Positions 1-18,600 of a stretch of DNA of 64,000 bases are shown here, piece by piece. Every line of letters begins with the position of its first letter. Position 1 is the first letter of the stretch. Source of the DNA: Apostichopus japonicus (lineage: Eukaryota > Echinodermata > Holothuroidea > Aspidochirotida > Stichopodidae); assembly GCF_037975245.1 (NCBI RefSeq), contig NC_092577.1, positions 27,939,898 through 28,003,897 of the forward strand, written 5' to 3'. The notes below the pieces were generated by a model that was given only the letters and a program-made list of their open reading frames with translations, ran no database searches and had not been told where the DNA came from. The translations under genes and the position numbers were made by a program.

Positions 1-2938
1 TGCACCTCACCGTTGGTCGTCACACGTTTACACCACAAGTTGTAGAGCGGGAGCGTGAAGGGGAAGGGGGGGTAGGGTGAAGGGGGAGTGACGCAGCGTC
101 TGATGGCTGGCTGTATGGGAGTCTGATGGACTGCATATACTAACCGTAATAGGGAAGGTTAGTGTATACCCTGTCATGATAATACGGTACTTCCTTGGTG
201 TAGGCCAGCAGTATGGAGATGTGAATTGTATAACGCATACTGGTTGAATGCCCGAGGAAGGTAAAGGTTCACGCTATAAGTAGGTGAACTAGGGCAGTGT
301 GTAGTGTTGTGCACGCTGCAGGTCTATACTGCTACTGCATGGCCATTGCAAGATATAACTATACTAGCTGTGTGAGAGCGGTATGATGAAAGGTGTAGTT
401 TAGAGCTATGTGATAAGGGCATCGTGAATGACAAATGTACCGGTACGTTAGGCTGTAAGTGAGCGTGAAGGGTATAGTGGGACCGTCTTTGTGTGTACTA
501 TTTATACCTTTAACCTAAAATGTCCCAACATTGACTTCGGAGTGAACTGAGGAAGATGCCTTTAAGTTACTAAGAACAGGCAAACACCTCAACCTTTTAA
601 CATATGTAGACAATGTTTAGTCTATCGAGTTTCATCTCTGTTCCGTCTTTGAAAAACTCCCTCATCCGGTGATACTTGTCTCTCAAAGAGAAGTGGACGA
701 TATAGTCTGACTTAACATTGTTTCCATTTTCTTCTCTTGTCTTGATGGGGTGAATCTGCCTGCATCCTTAGAAGCTTCTTAATGACATTTTAACGATCAA
801 CAGCTTGTAGGGGAACATTTTACATACCCGACAAACAAGAATATGGGTTTGAAAAGTGGCGCCTGAAGCTTTAACTAAATAAATTAATTACGGTTTACAG
901 TAAAAGAATGCGCCATATGTAAATGTCTCGAGTACGGGTGCCAGAAAGTGCCAGACATGTAATTACAATTTTATCAGCAGACAGTCTTTGACATGTCGGC
1001 AACGATGAAACATGCCCTGATTCCTTTATCGTCATCGTTAGAGATACTGCCAAAGGATCAGACTGCTGAATTAGAAATATACTGACGAACGGACAAACAG
1101 ACAAATAGACAGTCCATTTTTTTTATAATCGTTGAATTACTAACTGACACAAATCGTGTTCACGTCCATGTGGTATTACTACACTTGACAGATACTAACA
1201 TTTAATGTTGGAAGACAAGGGAAATATATAAATTTATAATTAGTAACACTTTGAAGAAGAAAGTTCATCTATTCATTGTATAAGTAATTTGCCTTTTTTT
1301 TAATATGTAAACTATGACACAGATATTAAAGGGTAATGTGAGTGTAAGGTATCCTCACCTGTCCTAGCTTTCATTATGGAAATTCCGACCTGTCTTCACA
1401 CTGTTTGTCTCCCGTTTGGCACTTTTAATGATCATTGTTTGCAGTTCTTTTTTTTACGGAATCCCTGTGGAGGTATGTCGCGTCGACTTATAGGACTGAT
1501 GGTGTCAGTCCTATAGTGTTCAGTTAGGCATAGGCAATGATCTGAACTGGTGACATCAGTAATAAGTTGTCCAGGTGTCGTGTTTGTCAACCTAATTATG
1601 TCATACCGTTGTTTTCGACCTCCGTTTACAATTGCAACATTGTCATTTACAAGAAGTAACACCATCAACAGGAACCAGTTCCGCGAATATTTACTTGATG
1701 ACCCGCTGTTATTGTAATAAGGGAATTTGAGTTCAATTATCCACGACGGCGCCTGCAATGGACGTAGTCATCATCAATGTTGGCCGCTGATAACCAAAAT
1801 GGCAGACACTTTCCTCCCGTTATATACGTACCGTATTTCAGGACCATTTATGCCTATGCAATTCAGACCATTCATGGATCATGTATAGGCTAGGTTATAA
1901 CTATCCATGCCCTTGTTAGTAACCTATTATCCGATCCGCACAGACTATTCATCGACATTTCCTTAATCATTACTTGCCAATACTGTCGAATATTTCCGAG
2001 GTGCAAATATATCAGGTTGCGAGAAACACTCAACAAAGAGATTTTCATCCTTTAAATGGTTTGTAATTAACACAGCGGCTGTCCCACGACAAGGGGCTAC
2101 CCCACGACAAGACGTTTGTAAACTGAAAGGAGAGTGGTTTGTGGGGATGGGTAGGGGATGGGTAGGGAGGGGCGTCTTATTGTATGTCGTCATCATGATT
2201 TGCTGGTTGTGATTCCAAAATACAAAGTTTATTATACTGTACCGTGCTTTACAATTTACATTATCAGAATATTTCAGACTGACATGAACTTTTAAGTTGT
2301 CCTCAGACACCTCACCATACAAGTCTTTCTATGATGCTAGAATATATTTCAGATGACCACAACTACTCTATACCTGCTATTTGACGGTACACCCTTCCAC
2401 ATTTATCTAGAGAAGAGCTGCCATGTTTAACTTTATGCGATGGACACACGATTTGAGTTACCGTAAGCATTAATCTATTAATCGTCTCGGTAGAGAGGAC
2501 TTCGTGGACCTTGAAATATTTCTCTGGGGCCATTTCTCTTTTCCAAATCTGATTTGTTGAAGTTGACATCTGTAGTAACCCAAGGATTAGCAGATTCATC
2601 AGAAAATAATTCGTCAGCTTTCCATGAGCGAAAGGAATGAAAAGACATGGTTCCTGATCTGACGTCAGAATGGTTGATTGGTTAAATCAATCTTCTACAA
2701 TGTTCATAATGGTATCTACATGTCGAAAGCTCAACTTCTATTACCGAAGCGACAAGCATAGTATTCTGAGAGAATATTTCACACACAAAAATATGTATTT
2801 AACTTCTGAATTTCAAAGAAGAAATCAATAGGCTATTGCATGCATGGAATTTGATTGAAGGCAATCATCATTCACGACAGCTTTTGATTTGTTTTCACAT
2901 CGACCAATAAACTATTAATATACATTATTTTTTTTCTT
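1..2938. other. Non-coding stretch, presumed intron or upstream DNA of the RBM24-like gene
   Basis: No exon, RNA gene or mobile element is recognised here. Open frames are short and look random on both strands. Positions 1-540 are somewhat richer in G and C than the rest and include a purine-rich run near 55-90. A perfect TGACGTCA palindrome lies at 2660-2667. If the gene ending at 15423 has long introns, as its family usually does, this DNA could be intronic, but nothing in the sequence proves that. Confidence 0.4.
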
Positions 2939-3066
2939 TTGCTATCGGCATTTACTATCTCTGAAATAAATGCTTCATTACACACACATTTGTCTATAAT
3001 TTGCACAAACAAACGATATGTGATACCGGATAGTTATCATCGGGTGTGGTCGTATGATTATTATCT

Positions 3067-3410
3067 GGTGTATCATCGGGTCAATATATCGGTGTATATC
3101 GATGTATATCGATGTATCGATGAATATCGGTGTCTTATATCGCTATATGTCGATGTATATCGCTCTATATCGTATGTATATATCGGTATATACCGTGAGT
3201 ATATATCGGTGTATAACGATGTTTATCGGTGTATGTCGATGAATATCGGTGTCGTATATCGATGTATGTCGCTGTATATCGATGTATATCGATGTATCGA
3301 TATATATATCGGGTGTATATCGTGTGCATATATCGATATATTTCGTTCAATATATTGGTGTATGGCCGTGGTGCATATATGTGGTGTAATTATCGGGTGT
3401 GGTCTTGGTT
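3067..3410. repeat. Degenerate minisatellite of TATATCGATG-type units
   Basis: About 340 bases are built from imperfect 10-12 base units that vary around TATATCGATGTA and TATATCGGTGTA. The array contains many CpG and ATCGAT words, unusual against the surrounding AT-rich DNA. The Tyr/Ile/Asp/Val/Arg-rich peptides it could encode in several frames are by-products of the repeat. Confidence 0.85.
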
Positions 3411-5335
3411 GAAATCAAAGCAATGAAAACGGAAAAAAATTAGTATCAAAACAAAAATATATTCATTGGGGTGGGTGGGGAGGGTCATTACCAATTGGTA
3501 TCACCATACCACCAGCTGATAATTCCCAACTGAATCATCCCTCATTCACGTGCGTACACCTTCCACTACATTCAATCGACAACGTATCTGTCTGACGTTA
3601 TAGATCGAATATTGCATAATAATGCATGGAGGCCGTACAACATCGACTCATGCGGAATGGCCCGTGCTGCATTCCATAAATAATTCTCCTCGGACAAAGG
3701 ATTTTACAACAGATGCTCCGCCATGTTGAAATGTTCATCTCAATGACGTCATCGTTTGTCTTAATCAGTTATGTGATGAACTATATAATCATCGATGTTG
3801 AAGAAAAAGTTCATTGAACCTGCGTGATGTTACAGTACACTATAAAGAGAAGTTCATGTAACTGTACAATGACTAGAATAATCTAAGTCAGTTTTCTTAT
3901 CTTATCTTTAATCCGTTAACCGTTTGACGTCATATATCAGCCCAACGAGCACCAACATGTATTATGTCTTTGAATGTGTTCCCCGCTGTGCACTATATAT
4001 GTAGAGAGAGAGATAGATAGAGTGAGGGATAGATGTATATTAATATATGTATCTTCACGTTACCCATTCAAGCTAACATTATACGCTGTAACTAAAATGT
4101 CGCAATAGATTAAAGTTAAGGTTTGATCGTGTATGCCATCACAATACATTAAAACACCAGTGTATATATCGACTGTATATATAATGCATGTGTTTGCTTT
4201 GACGTTTCGGTATGTTGTTGTCACGTAAGGGTTACGTGTCCAATATTCATCGTTTCGTCATGTGAAAAATATTGTGACATACTTTCTATAGCAATTACCT
4301 TCTGGGATGTAGGTGCCAGCTGTGTGTATTGTTGGCTTGGTGTCATAACAGCCATTGGCGAACTGTCACAAGCCCAGTGTTCATACGGTGTTGTGTGCAT
4401 GGTACGTTGTGCTATAACACACTGTCTATTCAGATGCTTAACAATTTTGCTAGCATAGTTTAACCAAAAAAAGTATAAAACGCAGGCGTTAAAAAAATAT
4501 AATAAATTAAAAAAATCCAATGATGAATCAAAAAATAATAACATATAATGTTGAACACTTGAGAGACATAAGTATGTTATAGTATGGGGTGCATGGTTTC
4601 ATTGAATACTAGTTCCAACACGATGTCATGGAAACCAAGTCATTTCTGTTATAAATAAATGGACGAAATTATGAATTTGTTCGAAACGACACTGCAGGGA
4701 AATTTTGCTTGTTGGTAAGAACCATAATTTGTGTACAGGACTCAGCGGCTAACTTTGTCGAATGGCATTACTGAAAATGTGGAATGAAGAGTTTGAAGTT
4801 AATTTAGGCCGTGATATTTTAACCGCGTTATCTCATTTCCCTTGTGTCATATGTTGAAAAAGGAATCTTGATTGAATACGTTAAGTATAATCAGTCATCG
4901 GTTTATTTTAATTTCATGAAACAGAAGCCCATCTAGCAGGCATTATTGGAATGATGTCACACGCTGAGAAACCTATTAACTTGAAGTTCGTCCTTCGCCA
5001 TTGAAATGGCATATCTAACCTTATACTTTTCATCTGTTGTATTATATTTGGAAAATTATTCGAAAGAACCTTTAGCTGAAATAACAGACAAGAGAGAATT
5101 CTTTCACCACCGCCTTAAGAAAATAGCTACCAATGACTTGAGACAGGTGCCAGAGGTCGCATTGGAAAACGTTACGAGATAAAAAACAAATCAGAACCTT
5201 CCCCATTGGAATTAAAATCAGTCAATTTTCAGTCTGCCTGATGTCAAGGACAAGTATGAAGGATCGCTATACCTCCACGAACCTTCAAATTCCTCATATT
5301 TCCTCTCCATATACACACACACAATGTTATATTAT

Positions 5336-5338
<3 letters not shown>
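3411..5338. other. Non-coding stretch
   Basis: No gene is recognised. TGACGTCA palindromes occur at 3744-3751 and 3925-3932. Otherwise ordinary AT-rich DNA with short chance reading frames. Confidence 0.4.

Positions 5339-5405
<67 letters not shown>
5339..5405. repeat. (AT)n microsatellite
   Basis: An uninterrupted AT dinucleotide run of about 66 bases. Tyr-Ile peptides in overlapping frames are artefacts of it. Confidence 0.97.
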
Positions 5406-5407
<2 letters not shown>

Positions 5408-6396
5408 TTTGTCGATTGGGAGCGTGTTATTTTACCCATACAGTATTTTGTTAAGTTACATATACTCCAGATACAGCATAAGATGCCTTTCTAGGCGCTC
5501 GTAGAATTTCCGAGCTTCCGTATGCTATGTATCCGATTGCATGCAATGTACAGAACAAACTTGAAACTCATCAGCTAATGCTCATACGGTTTTTTTTTCT
5601 TCTTTTCTTTTTTTGCGCACGCGTGTAGTCTTACAGTCTGTACATTTGTCGTCAACAATCAAGGAGCTATCAGTGAAAGATTTGCCCTCGGTTGACGTAA
5701 AATTAAGATTTGTGGATCGAAACACAGCAGAAAGATGTTAAGCATGATGAGGCCCTACCTTGCGAACAAAGGGGAAGGTCATAAACAAGAGCTGCGCTGT
5801 GCAGACTGTACTATATGTAACATGGTCGCATGGGTAACCTGTCTACAGTCACAACTTGAAATGAATAATTCATGTTGGATCGGATAGAGAAGATAACAGA
5901 TCTCTTTCAGCCAGATAATCGAGTCGGAATATGTCATGGTTATAGTACATTAAACACTAGATGTTTTAAATGATTGTACATTTCAATGTGTAAATTTTAG
6001 CTGCTGGCGTCTGCATGCGATTGCGATATCTCCCATGGCAAGCACTAACACGATAAGAACATTGAACGAAGGGCAGGAAAACGGCAAACGAAAAACAGAA
6101 AAAAACATTTATAAACTCGAGCATGAACATATACACACATATCAAAGTTGCGTTAAATTTATGTTCGTCGGGTACTTTACGACTTCGAACGAAGTATGCA
6201 AAACCTATTAAATATGGCTCAGTCTGCGCTGGTAGAACTATAAGCCGGTGGGAGGGGGCCGATTATAGGTATTTTACTTAATCTAAACTCCACGTAAGCT
6301 ATAACTTAAGTCATTGGAAACTTGTCAGGCTGTTCTTTTTCGCACCCTCAGGTGAATTAAAGGGGGTAATATTCTAATATTTTCATACCATCAACT

Positions 6397-6400
<4 letters not shown>

Positions 6401-6449
<49 letters not shown>
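6401..6449. repeat. (AT)n microsatellite
   Basis: An uninterrupted AT dinucleotide run of about 49 bases. Confidence 0.97.
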
Positions 6450-6450
<1 letters not shown>

Positions 6451-7382
6451 CTGGCCCACACCTAGTACTTTCAACGTTTTAGTGTTAGTTAATTATTCAT
6501 CAATTTAATAATAAAGCTTACCTTGACCTTTAACTCGTGACCATATATTATACCAAATTTAGTTATTTCCATATATGGTTATACATGTCATTTTATTGTG
6601 ACATTTGTTTGTTTATTATATATTTGCAGATGCCTTTCATTTATACCCTTTCAAGTGTGAATTTTCTGTCATTGTGTAAGTTATAACAGTTATATGCTAA
6701 TATATCCAGGCACTTCGAAACGTTTCCCATTTAGCATGGTCAGTATCTCCATGTATACGAACCGTTAACAAAATGATCAGACAGTTTCAATTAACATATC
6801 CAGTAGAGATATGCATTAGGTGTCAAAATGTTGATGGGAAGGGAAATTAACTGAGAATGCAGGCAAGGTTGTCTGAAATTAGTTATCCAGGATTTCCCAG
6901 CTTTTTTAATCTTCTGATGAACAGATTCGATCGATTTAAGCCATTTCTGTTAACGGAATCCAATTACTTAATGTTACATTCATTTTAGATGATTTTTTAC
7001 TTTCTATTTTGGGTGCAAAATGTTATCTGTGTGATATTGATAAAAATTGGGAAGCTAAGCCTTCTTGTTGTGAATCAATTATAGACGGACCATCTGAGCT
7101 TAAATTGCTTTTGACACAGTTCTATAAACGGAAGAATGAAGGCTTATTGTTGTTACTTTAAACTTAATTGTCCTCAGAAGTAGATCTGACAAGCGGTAGT
7201 CAATTTCTTCCGACAAAGTGTGAAAATGACACTACTTTCTACCGTGGATGAGTATGCAAGGTCAAGAAGCTCCACTTGGGCGTTTAAGGGCGGCGGGGAT
7301 TTTACAGAGTTATCGCGATGGTGTGATGAACATAATTCAATGCCAGTACGTACGCAGCGGAGCACAATACTATAGACGATGT

Positions 7383-7383
<1 letters not shown>

Positions 7384-7445
<62 letters not shown>
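7384..7445. repeat. (AT)n microsatellite
   Basis: An uninterrupted AT dinucleotide run of about 60 bases, followed by TTATAT. Confidence 0.97.
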
Positions 7446-12967
<5,522 letters not shown>

Positions 12968-15095
12968 AGAACGCACTTCTTATGCATATATTCTTCAGAA
13001 AGAAAAGCATTCCTAAGGACATCTATACTAACGAGGGTGTGGATAATTGAGTGATCAAACTTCGCAGCTCATGCATTATGCAAACCTGACAAGATGATGA
13101 GGATTTGTGGTCAAAATGAAGATTGTGACGTCACACTCTATCCCTGTAGACCGTCTGCTTACAATTCCTTCTCCTAGTGTCATTCGCTCTATCATACAAG
13201 TTCAATAATTCATATTAGATTATTTTCGTTAGTATTTGACATTTTGCCACCCCTTTTACCTCCTACAGTTTATTCGTAAATTCGTTGTATAATGGTAGAG
13301 TTCTGTTGCTTTTAGCTCTTTCCTCTCCACTTCGATTACATCGTGGATTGGCATCAGCTCAGTTAACAAACAAACCGAGTTACGGGAATAAGTCATCCTA
13401 TTAGCATTCGCTGTTAGCATCCAAGCATGACACCTACGGAAATATTAATTCAGTTTGGATCAAATGTTTGAAAGAAGAAAGCAAAACTTCCAAATTTAAG
13501 ATCTGGAAATAAAATGAGCCTTCTGAAATAAACATCCTTTTATCCTTACTTGTATGTTTCTTCTCCGATTGTACATTACAAATCAATCACGACATTGGAT
13601 CTAATGTACCCATTTAACGGTGCCTAAAGGCTGCTACGTCAAAATGAATAGAGGCCTATTTCTGGGCTATGTTCCATTTACTATGGATATAAAGTACTAT
13701 TTGTGTGACCTTTGACCCGTGTTATCACCTCCCTAGATGCTCGCTTATTGTTTAGGGACTTTGAATATGTGACGAAAAAGCGCCCCTGTCAATGATGAGT
13801 GTATACCCATGGAAAGCGGAATGACTCCTGCATGATATGCGATGTTATCTGTTAGTATACAGATCACACTTTGTTTGAACTGAATGTTAATGACACTAGT
13901 CATCGATAAGGGAAACTCTATGAGGGTGCGTAACCTGCAGGAGGGGTAACATTTCTGTAGGTCAAGTCTGTAGGCCTCCTGAGGGTTTCAAACAAAACAA
14001 CAGGATAAAGTAATTTGTATATGCCCAATGCGCGCATCGTTCTATGCGATTACATGATTGACTAACATGACAGATCATATCACGTAACCTTACTTTACCT
14101 TGGTAATCGTCTGTAGTACGGATATCATTGTATCATGGCACAGTCCTTAGAGCTTGAAAAACAACGGAGTCGACCGTGTTTGATTGCCATTTATGATTGA
14201 AAATATGATTACTCAAATGATATGAATCTTAACACCTGTCACTCTACTTCACTTCGTGGTTTATATATACATATATATATAGTTTTCACGCATTTGATCA
14301 CGTGTTAGGTTTGGATGCTTATACATTTCCCAGCCCAATGTTGTTTCGTAACACAATGCTTGCACGTTAGGTTATAGTCCGTGAATACGGTATAAGTCTT
14401 GTAAATGTACATGGTGAGATAGTGAAGGACTAACGAACAGCTTGTGTATCGATGTCAGACGTTTCTTAACAGAGATATAATCACAGCGCCATCAAATTGA
14501 TTTAATTATGTACTATACTTAATATGTATTCTGGCGTAATTCCTATAAAAAGCTGGCATACAGCCACAAGAGTTCGGCAGACAACCAAGAGACATAACGT
14601 CATCATAAAATGCTCTTATGTACGCTCGACTACAACTCATGAATTACAAAATCGGGCAAAGCTGTGATGTGAAATTATGTAGAACCACGAGAGTGTGTCG
14701 AGGTTAGGCTCTGTCACGATAGGCTCTGTCACACATTTAAAAATGTCACTCATAGTTAGAGCATAATTTATGTGTTCTAGGCGACTGACGTCATCAAAAT
14801 TAAACTCATACGCTTTACAACAAAAGCACTTATTCGTATATAACGCATTATAACGAATATACATTGTTGACCTGGCATTGACCTGTTTATACTAACATAA
14901 TGTGACCTTTTCCCGGCGACACGAGTAATATGTTGTGACAGTCAATATTATAATGTCTAAGAAGTACTATAAGTGCTTCAGCAACAAGTCATGAATATGC
15001 ATAACAGGCGAACGTTTAATATCAAAGATTACATGATGTAGACATTTGAAAGCCGACAGTTGGGAGCAAAGAACTTTATCAGTTATTATTAACAT
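12968..15095. other. Non-coding DNA immediately upstream of the last RBM24-like exon, presumed intron
   Basis: This lies directly 5' of the splice acceptor at 15122 and so is most simply the 3' part of an intron. TGACGTCA palindromes occur at 13126-13133 and 14786-14793. No RRM-encoding exon of the gene was recognised here or anywhere between 1 and 15122, so the RNA-binding domain is probably encoded outside the window. Confidence 0.5.
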
Positions 15096-15122
15096 CCTCA
15101 TTTTGTTTTTGCTTCATTTCAG
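15096..15122 (+). promoter_or_regulatory. 3' splice site of the RBM24-like terminal exon
   Basis: A pyrimidine-rich tract (CATTTTGTTTTTGCTTCATTTC) is followed by AG at 15121-15122. Using this acceptor removes the unrelated upstream residues and starts the protein at the conserved Gly-Ile-Pro position. Confidence 0.8.
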
Positions 15123-15423
15123 GATACCACATCCGAGTCAAGTTTACCAGAGTCCCGTGGCTCCTGGTTACGTCATGATCCAACCTGCCCTTCCTTACCA
15201 CCCAAGCCTACCAAACCAAACCTTCTACGATTTAAGTGCGGCGTATCAGCAGCAACTTAACGCCAACGTAGCATATGAGCAGTATGGGTTTACCAATCAA
15301 GGTTACATCAGTCCAACGACGCTAGCATACGCTGTACCACAGGCAGGCTCTTTGCCGGCGAGTGCCGCTACTTACACGCAGTACCAATCGGCACCACAGG
15401 TCGCAGGGGAACGGATGCAATAG
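15123..15423 (+). CDS. rbm24: RBM24/RBM38-like RNA-binding protein, C-terminal exon
   Basis: This is the last coding exon of an RBM24/RBM38 (SEB-4) family protein. These proteins carry one N-terminal RRM, bind GU-rich RNA, and control splicing and mRNA stability; vertebrate RBM24 acts in muscle and heart. The exon follows a strong acceptor (TTTTTGCTTCATTTCAG ending at 15122). It enters with the third base of a split codon, then reads IPHPSQVYQSP, VAPGYVMIQP, AAYQQQLNANVAYEQY, LAYAVPQ and YTQYQ, ending in ERMQ and a TAG stop. Family members share the GIP start of this region, the AYxQY repeats, the GY-YAV-Q segment and a C-terminal DRMQ, so a split Gly codon before IP fits. The tail of about 100 residues lacks the long alanine runs of vertebrate RBM24. 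The RRM exons are not in the window. The frame is open upstream of the acceptor, but that part is intronic. Confidence 0.85.
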
Positions 15424-15640
15424 ATATCCACTTATCTTTTCTTTTCTTTCTTTTTTTCATCCCTTTTCCCCTTTATTTTTACTTTTTTAATTATTCTTGT
15501 AAACGTTCGTCAGGCCCAAAATCTATATTCTTGATAGCTATCCGACAGTGTAAATGTCATTGTGAACCCTTCCAAAATTGTGGTCATCTTGGCCGACAGG
15601 AAAGTGAAAATAAAATAAAAAGGGAGTACGATCTTTATAT
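15424..15640 (+). other. Proximal 3' UTR of the RBM24-like gene
   Basis: The stop codon is followed at 15433-15500 by a long pyrimidine-rich tract dominated by T with interspersed C. Two overlapping AATAAA hexamers follow (15609-15614 and 15614-15619). The true end is unknown; an ATTAAA at about 15722 or more distal sites could also be used. Confidence 0.55.
15609..15619 (+). terminator. Candidate poly(A) signals of the RBM24-like mRNA
   Basis: Two overlapping AATAAA hexamers lie about 190 bases after the stop codon. Cleavage would be expected 10-30 bases downstream, near 15630-15650. Confidence 0.5.
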
Positions 15641-15649
15641 CGCGAAACT

Positions 15650-18600
15650 GGTAGTATAACACTTGCCATGAGTCATGTAGCTTTGCTGACCTTAGCAAGT
15701 CAGAACTGAGAATATCAATGTATTAAATTTTTGTAGGAAAATATAACGGGCCTATTATTTATGTATATTTAGGTTATGCAAAAGTGTAATGATTTTATAA
15801 AGTTGTCTCTACGAATACCTTAGCGGGCTTTATTCAGTACTAGGAACGGTGCGATTGATATCGTCACAAAAAAAAAAACCGCGGTGTAAGATAACCGTTG
15901 TTTTACCACTTGTTCCGTTCTGGAAGTTTAAGTGACTTTGCTGGTACGTCCAGAGTACATATAGTAGAGTAGTGTATCTTTCCATAACTCTCCAATAGCC
16001 TAACATACTGTCCTCTGTATGTTTTGAAGCGTAGGCTTAACGATCTTCACTGCGGTACATCCCATAGCAATCCGCCTAGCGTTGACTATTATTCTCGAAT
16101 ACGAAATATGTCGAATGATTAAGAACAAGGAGAAGACAACATTGGCAGATGGCTTATCCAATTAACTAATCTGCTTTGTAGCTGTATTCGGTTTATGCAC
16201 ATCTGTCGTCGAAAGTTGAAATTTCAAGTCCTCTTTCGATGATAATGCGCTTTGAAATGCTTGGCATTCGAATATATATCAGTTCATACAATATAAGAAT
16301 GTGGTTATAAATTTACAACTATGGAAGGGTCACCGCATAAATGTTTGTGTAACATTCGATACGTTTGCCATTGAGTAATGTTATAGATCTATATGATTGG
16401 GTAATTATTGAAAGGTGGAATAAAACCCTCCTCTAAATTTCATTTGATACGAACAATCATCTCAGCTATGATTATGTATGAGTAAAATGCTGATTCTATA
16501 ACACATTATGTTTAACATTAAAGGGTTATGTAATATATAAATGCACACAGATCAAAAAATATATATATCGTCGTACTGTCCGTCCACCAATGAAGGCAAT
16601 CTTTACAGGAGTTCAAAGTCCGAATTGTGACATAACATGAATATTTAATGTTAGTCTTAGCCTATCCAGCCAGTCGTTTTATTTTTTATTGCAACATGGT
16701 TGGCCCTCCTCGCCTTGCCTCTTAAACCTCGTCAAGGTCGTAGAGCGAGTCGTCTGCGCAGCTGTGTAAAGTATCTTGTTTAATTCGAGTTGACAATGTC
16801 ACAAAAAGAATATTCAAATGAACTTGTGATCAGTGTTTCCAATCAGATCAAGATACAACAGGCTAAACTTTGTCACTCTTACCGAGGGAAATCTGTTTAT
16901 AGTCAAAGCGACACTTTGACATTTGAAGGGGCCTGGATCGAAATATTTTGGGGGCCCTTCAAATGGTATGAAGGATTGGGGTGATGTCGGGAAGTGTATA
17001 CCTTGGAAATCGCAGCAATAAATAATGTGTTACCTGATGTGAGTTAAATGTGTGATACATTGGTTTGCTCATTAGACCTGACGATCTAACTGGATGGTAT
17101 AGGCCTAAGAAATCTAGTAGCCTAACGTTCAAAAGTTTCGAAAACATCATAGCTTACCGAAAGAGTCTGTTTAACGATTATGTTCCTGGTCGTTAGTTTT
17201 AATCTGTTACATAATAATATAAACTATCTCGAAGCTAATGCCAGTTGGTCACAATTGGTCACAAGGGATCCAGTGCTTTGTTCGGTCCAGTCATCAACAA
17301 CACAATCGGATGTTGAGGTTGTTTGCACCTCATTTTAATATCTGTGTCAACATCAAACAGACCCATATTAAGTACATCCCAACAAATTCAAAGGTCGACC
17401 TAAGTTTCGTGTTCTTAGAACAAGTCTCGAGTTGATTCAGTGCATACATATATGAATCCAAGATCTTTCAATTCAGTGACCTATAGACAATAATAGTATA
17501 GTTGTTGGACTGTTAAAATCAATTCTTTGTAAAACATAAAAAATAAAGTGACGTCAGTCGCTAATTACGTGGCGTATTATGTGTCCTGATCCCGGGGTAC
17601 GTCTACGGCCGATGGAATGAAACTAGTGGTATAGTATAGTTGAACGGCTGGTGATATTTCTCCCAGGAGGCCAGAGAGAGGAAATGTCAGCATGCATCTC
17701 TGTGAGAACTTCGCTTGAAGTAACTTAGATGCATTAAGGAAGATGGACGCATATCATTTCACTATTGTGTATGTATGCTAGAAACGTGTAGCCTGATGAA
17801 TGTTGAAATGTGGTCTGTGCCAAACCGTAACATCTCAAAGGTGACAGGCAAGAAAAAGGTTTTGGGGGTGTAACATTGGAAACATCCTACCGATAATTAC
17901 TGCTACAACATACGGACGGTCGTTCCCGTTACTTAGTATTCCTTTGTAGCATCAAACAGAAATAATATCATACGTTTGTTCGTTCCTTTTTGATATAGTC
18001 AAATAACCCCATGCCTCACACGTCATTATATGTCTTCTAACAAATGTGTTTATTGAAGTAAGGAAGTCATTCTTCCACTTCGGTTGTTTTCCCTTCAAGT
18101 CGTCAGGATTGAGAATTAAAACAATAGTCGTGTCTTTGGATTGCCTTAAGCCTATAATACTAGTCCAATAACCATAACAGTCTTGCGTTATTGACACGTG
18201 TTTACACCAAGTGTAGGCCTACTATGGGAAAAGGGAAAATTAATTTGAAGACAGAAATTTGGAGAACATTCATATCATGCTTACGTATATACGATACATG
18301 CCGCATGCATTTTGATCAATGTGTTGGAACTTGAATATGTCTCTTTGATAATATATTATTATTTTTCTCTGTTTCGTTCAAGTTCCTACAGGATTCGTTA
18401 CCAAACTATCATACCACTGCTTCCTTAATCATATTTCTCTTAAAAGTTAACAAATTAAAAAGAAACTTACCGATTTGTCTCGCAAGTGATTAGTCCTAAT
18501 TAACGTTAAAGTGTGATGACAAAAAGTAGAACAAGTGTTTGACCTTTTTTTTCAACCATTTGAAAGTAGAGCAATACTAAGGTAATTTGGTAAAATATTG

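Noticed and set aside
15046-15122. An ATG at 15046 as the start of the RBM24-like protein
   Set aside because: The residues before the acceptor are hydrophobic and unrelated to the family, and a strong splice acceptor marks the true exon start.
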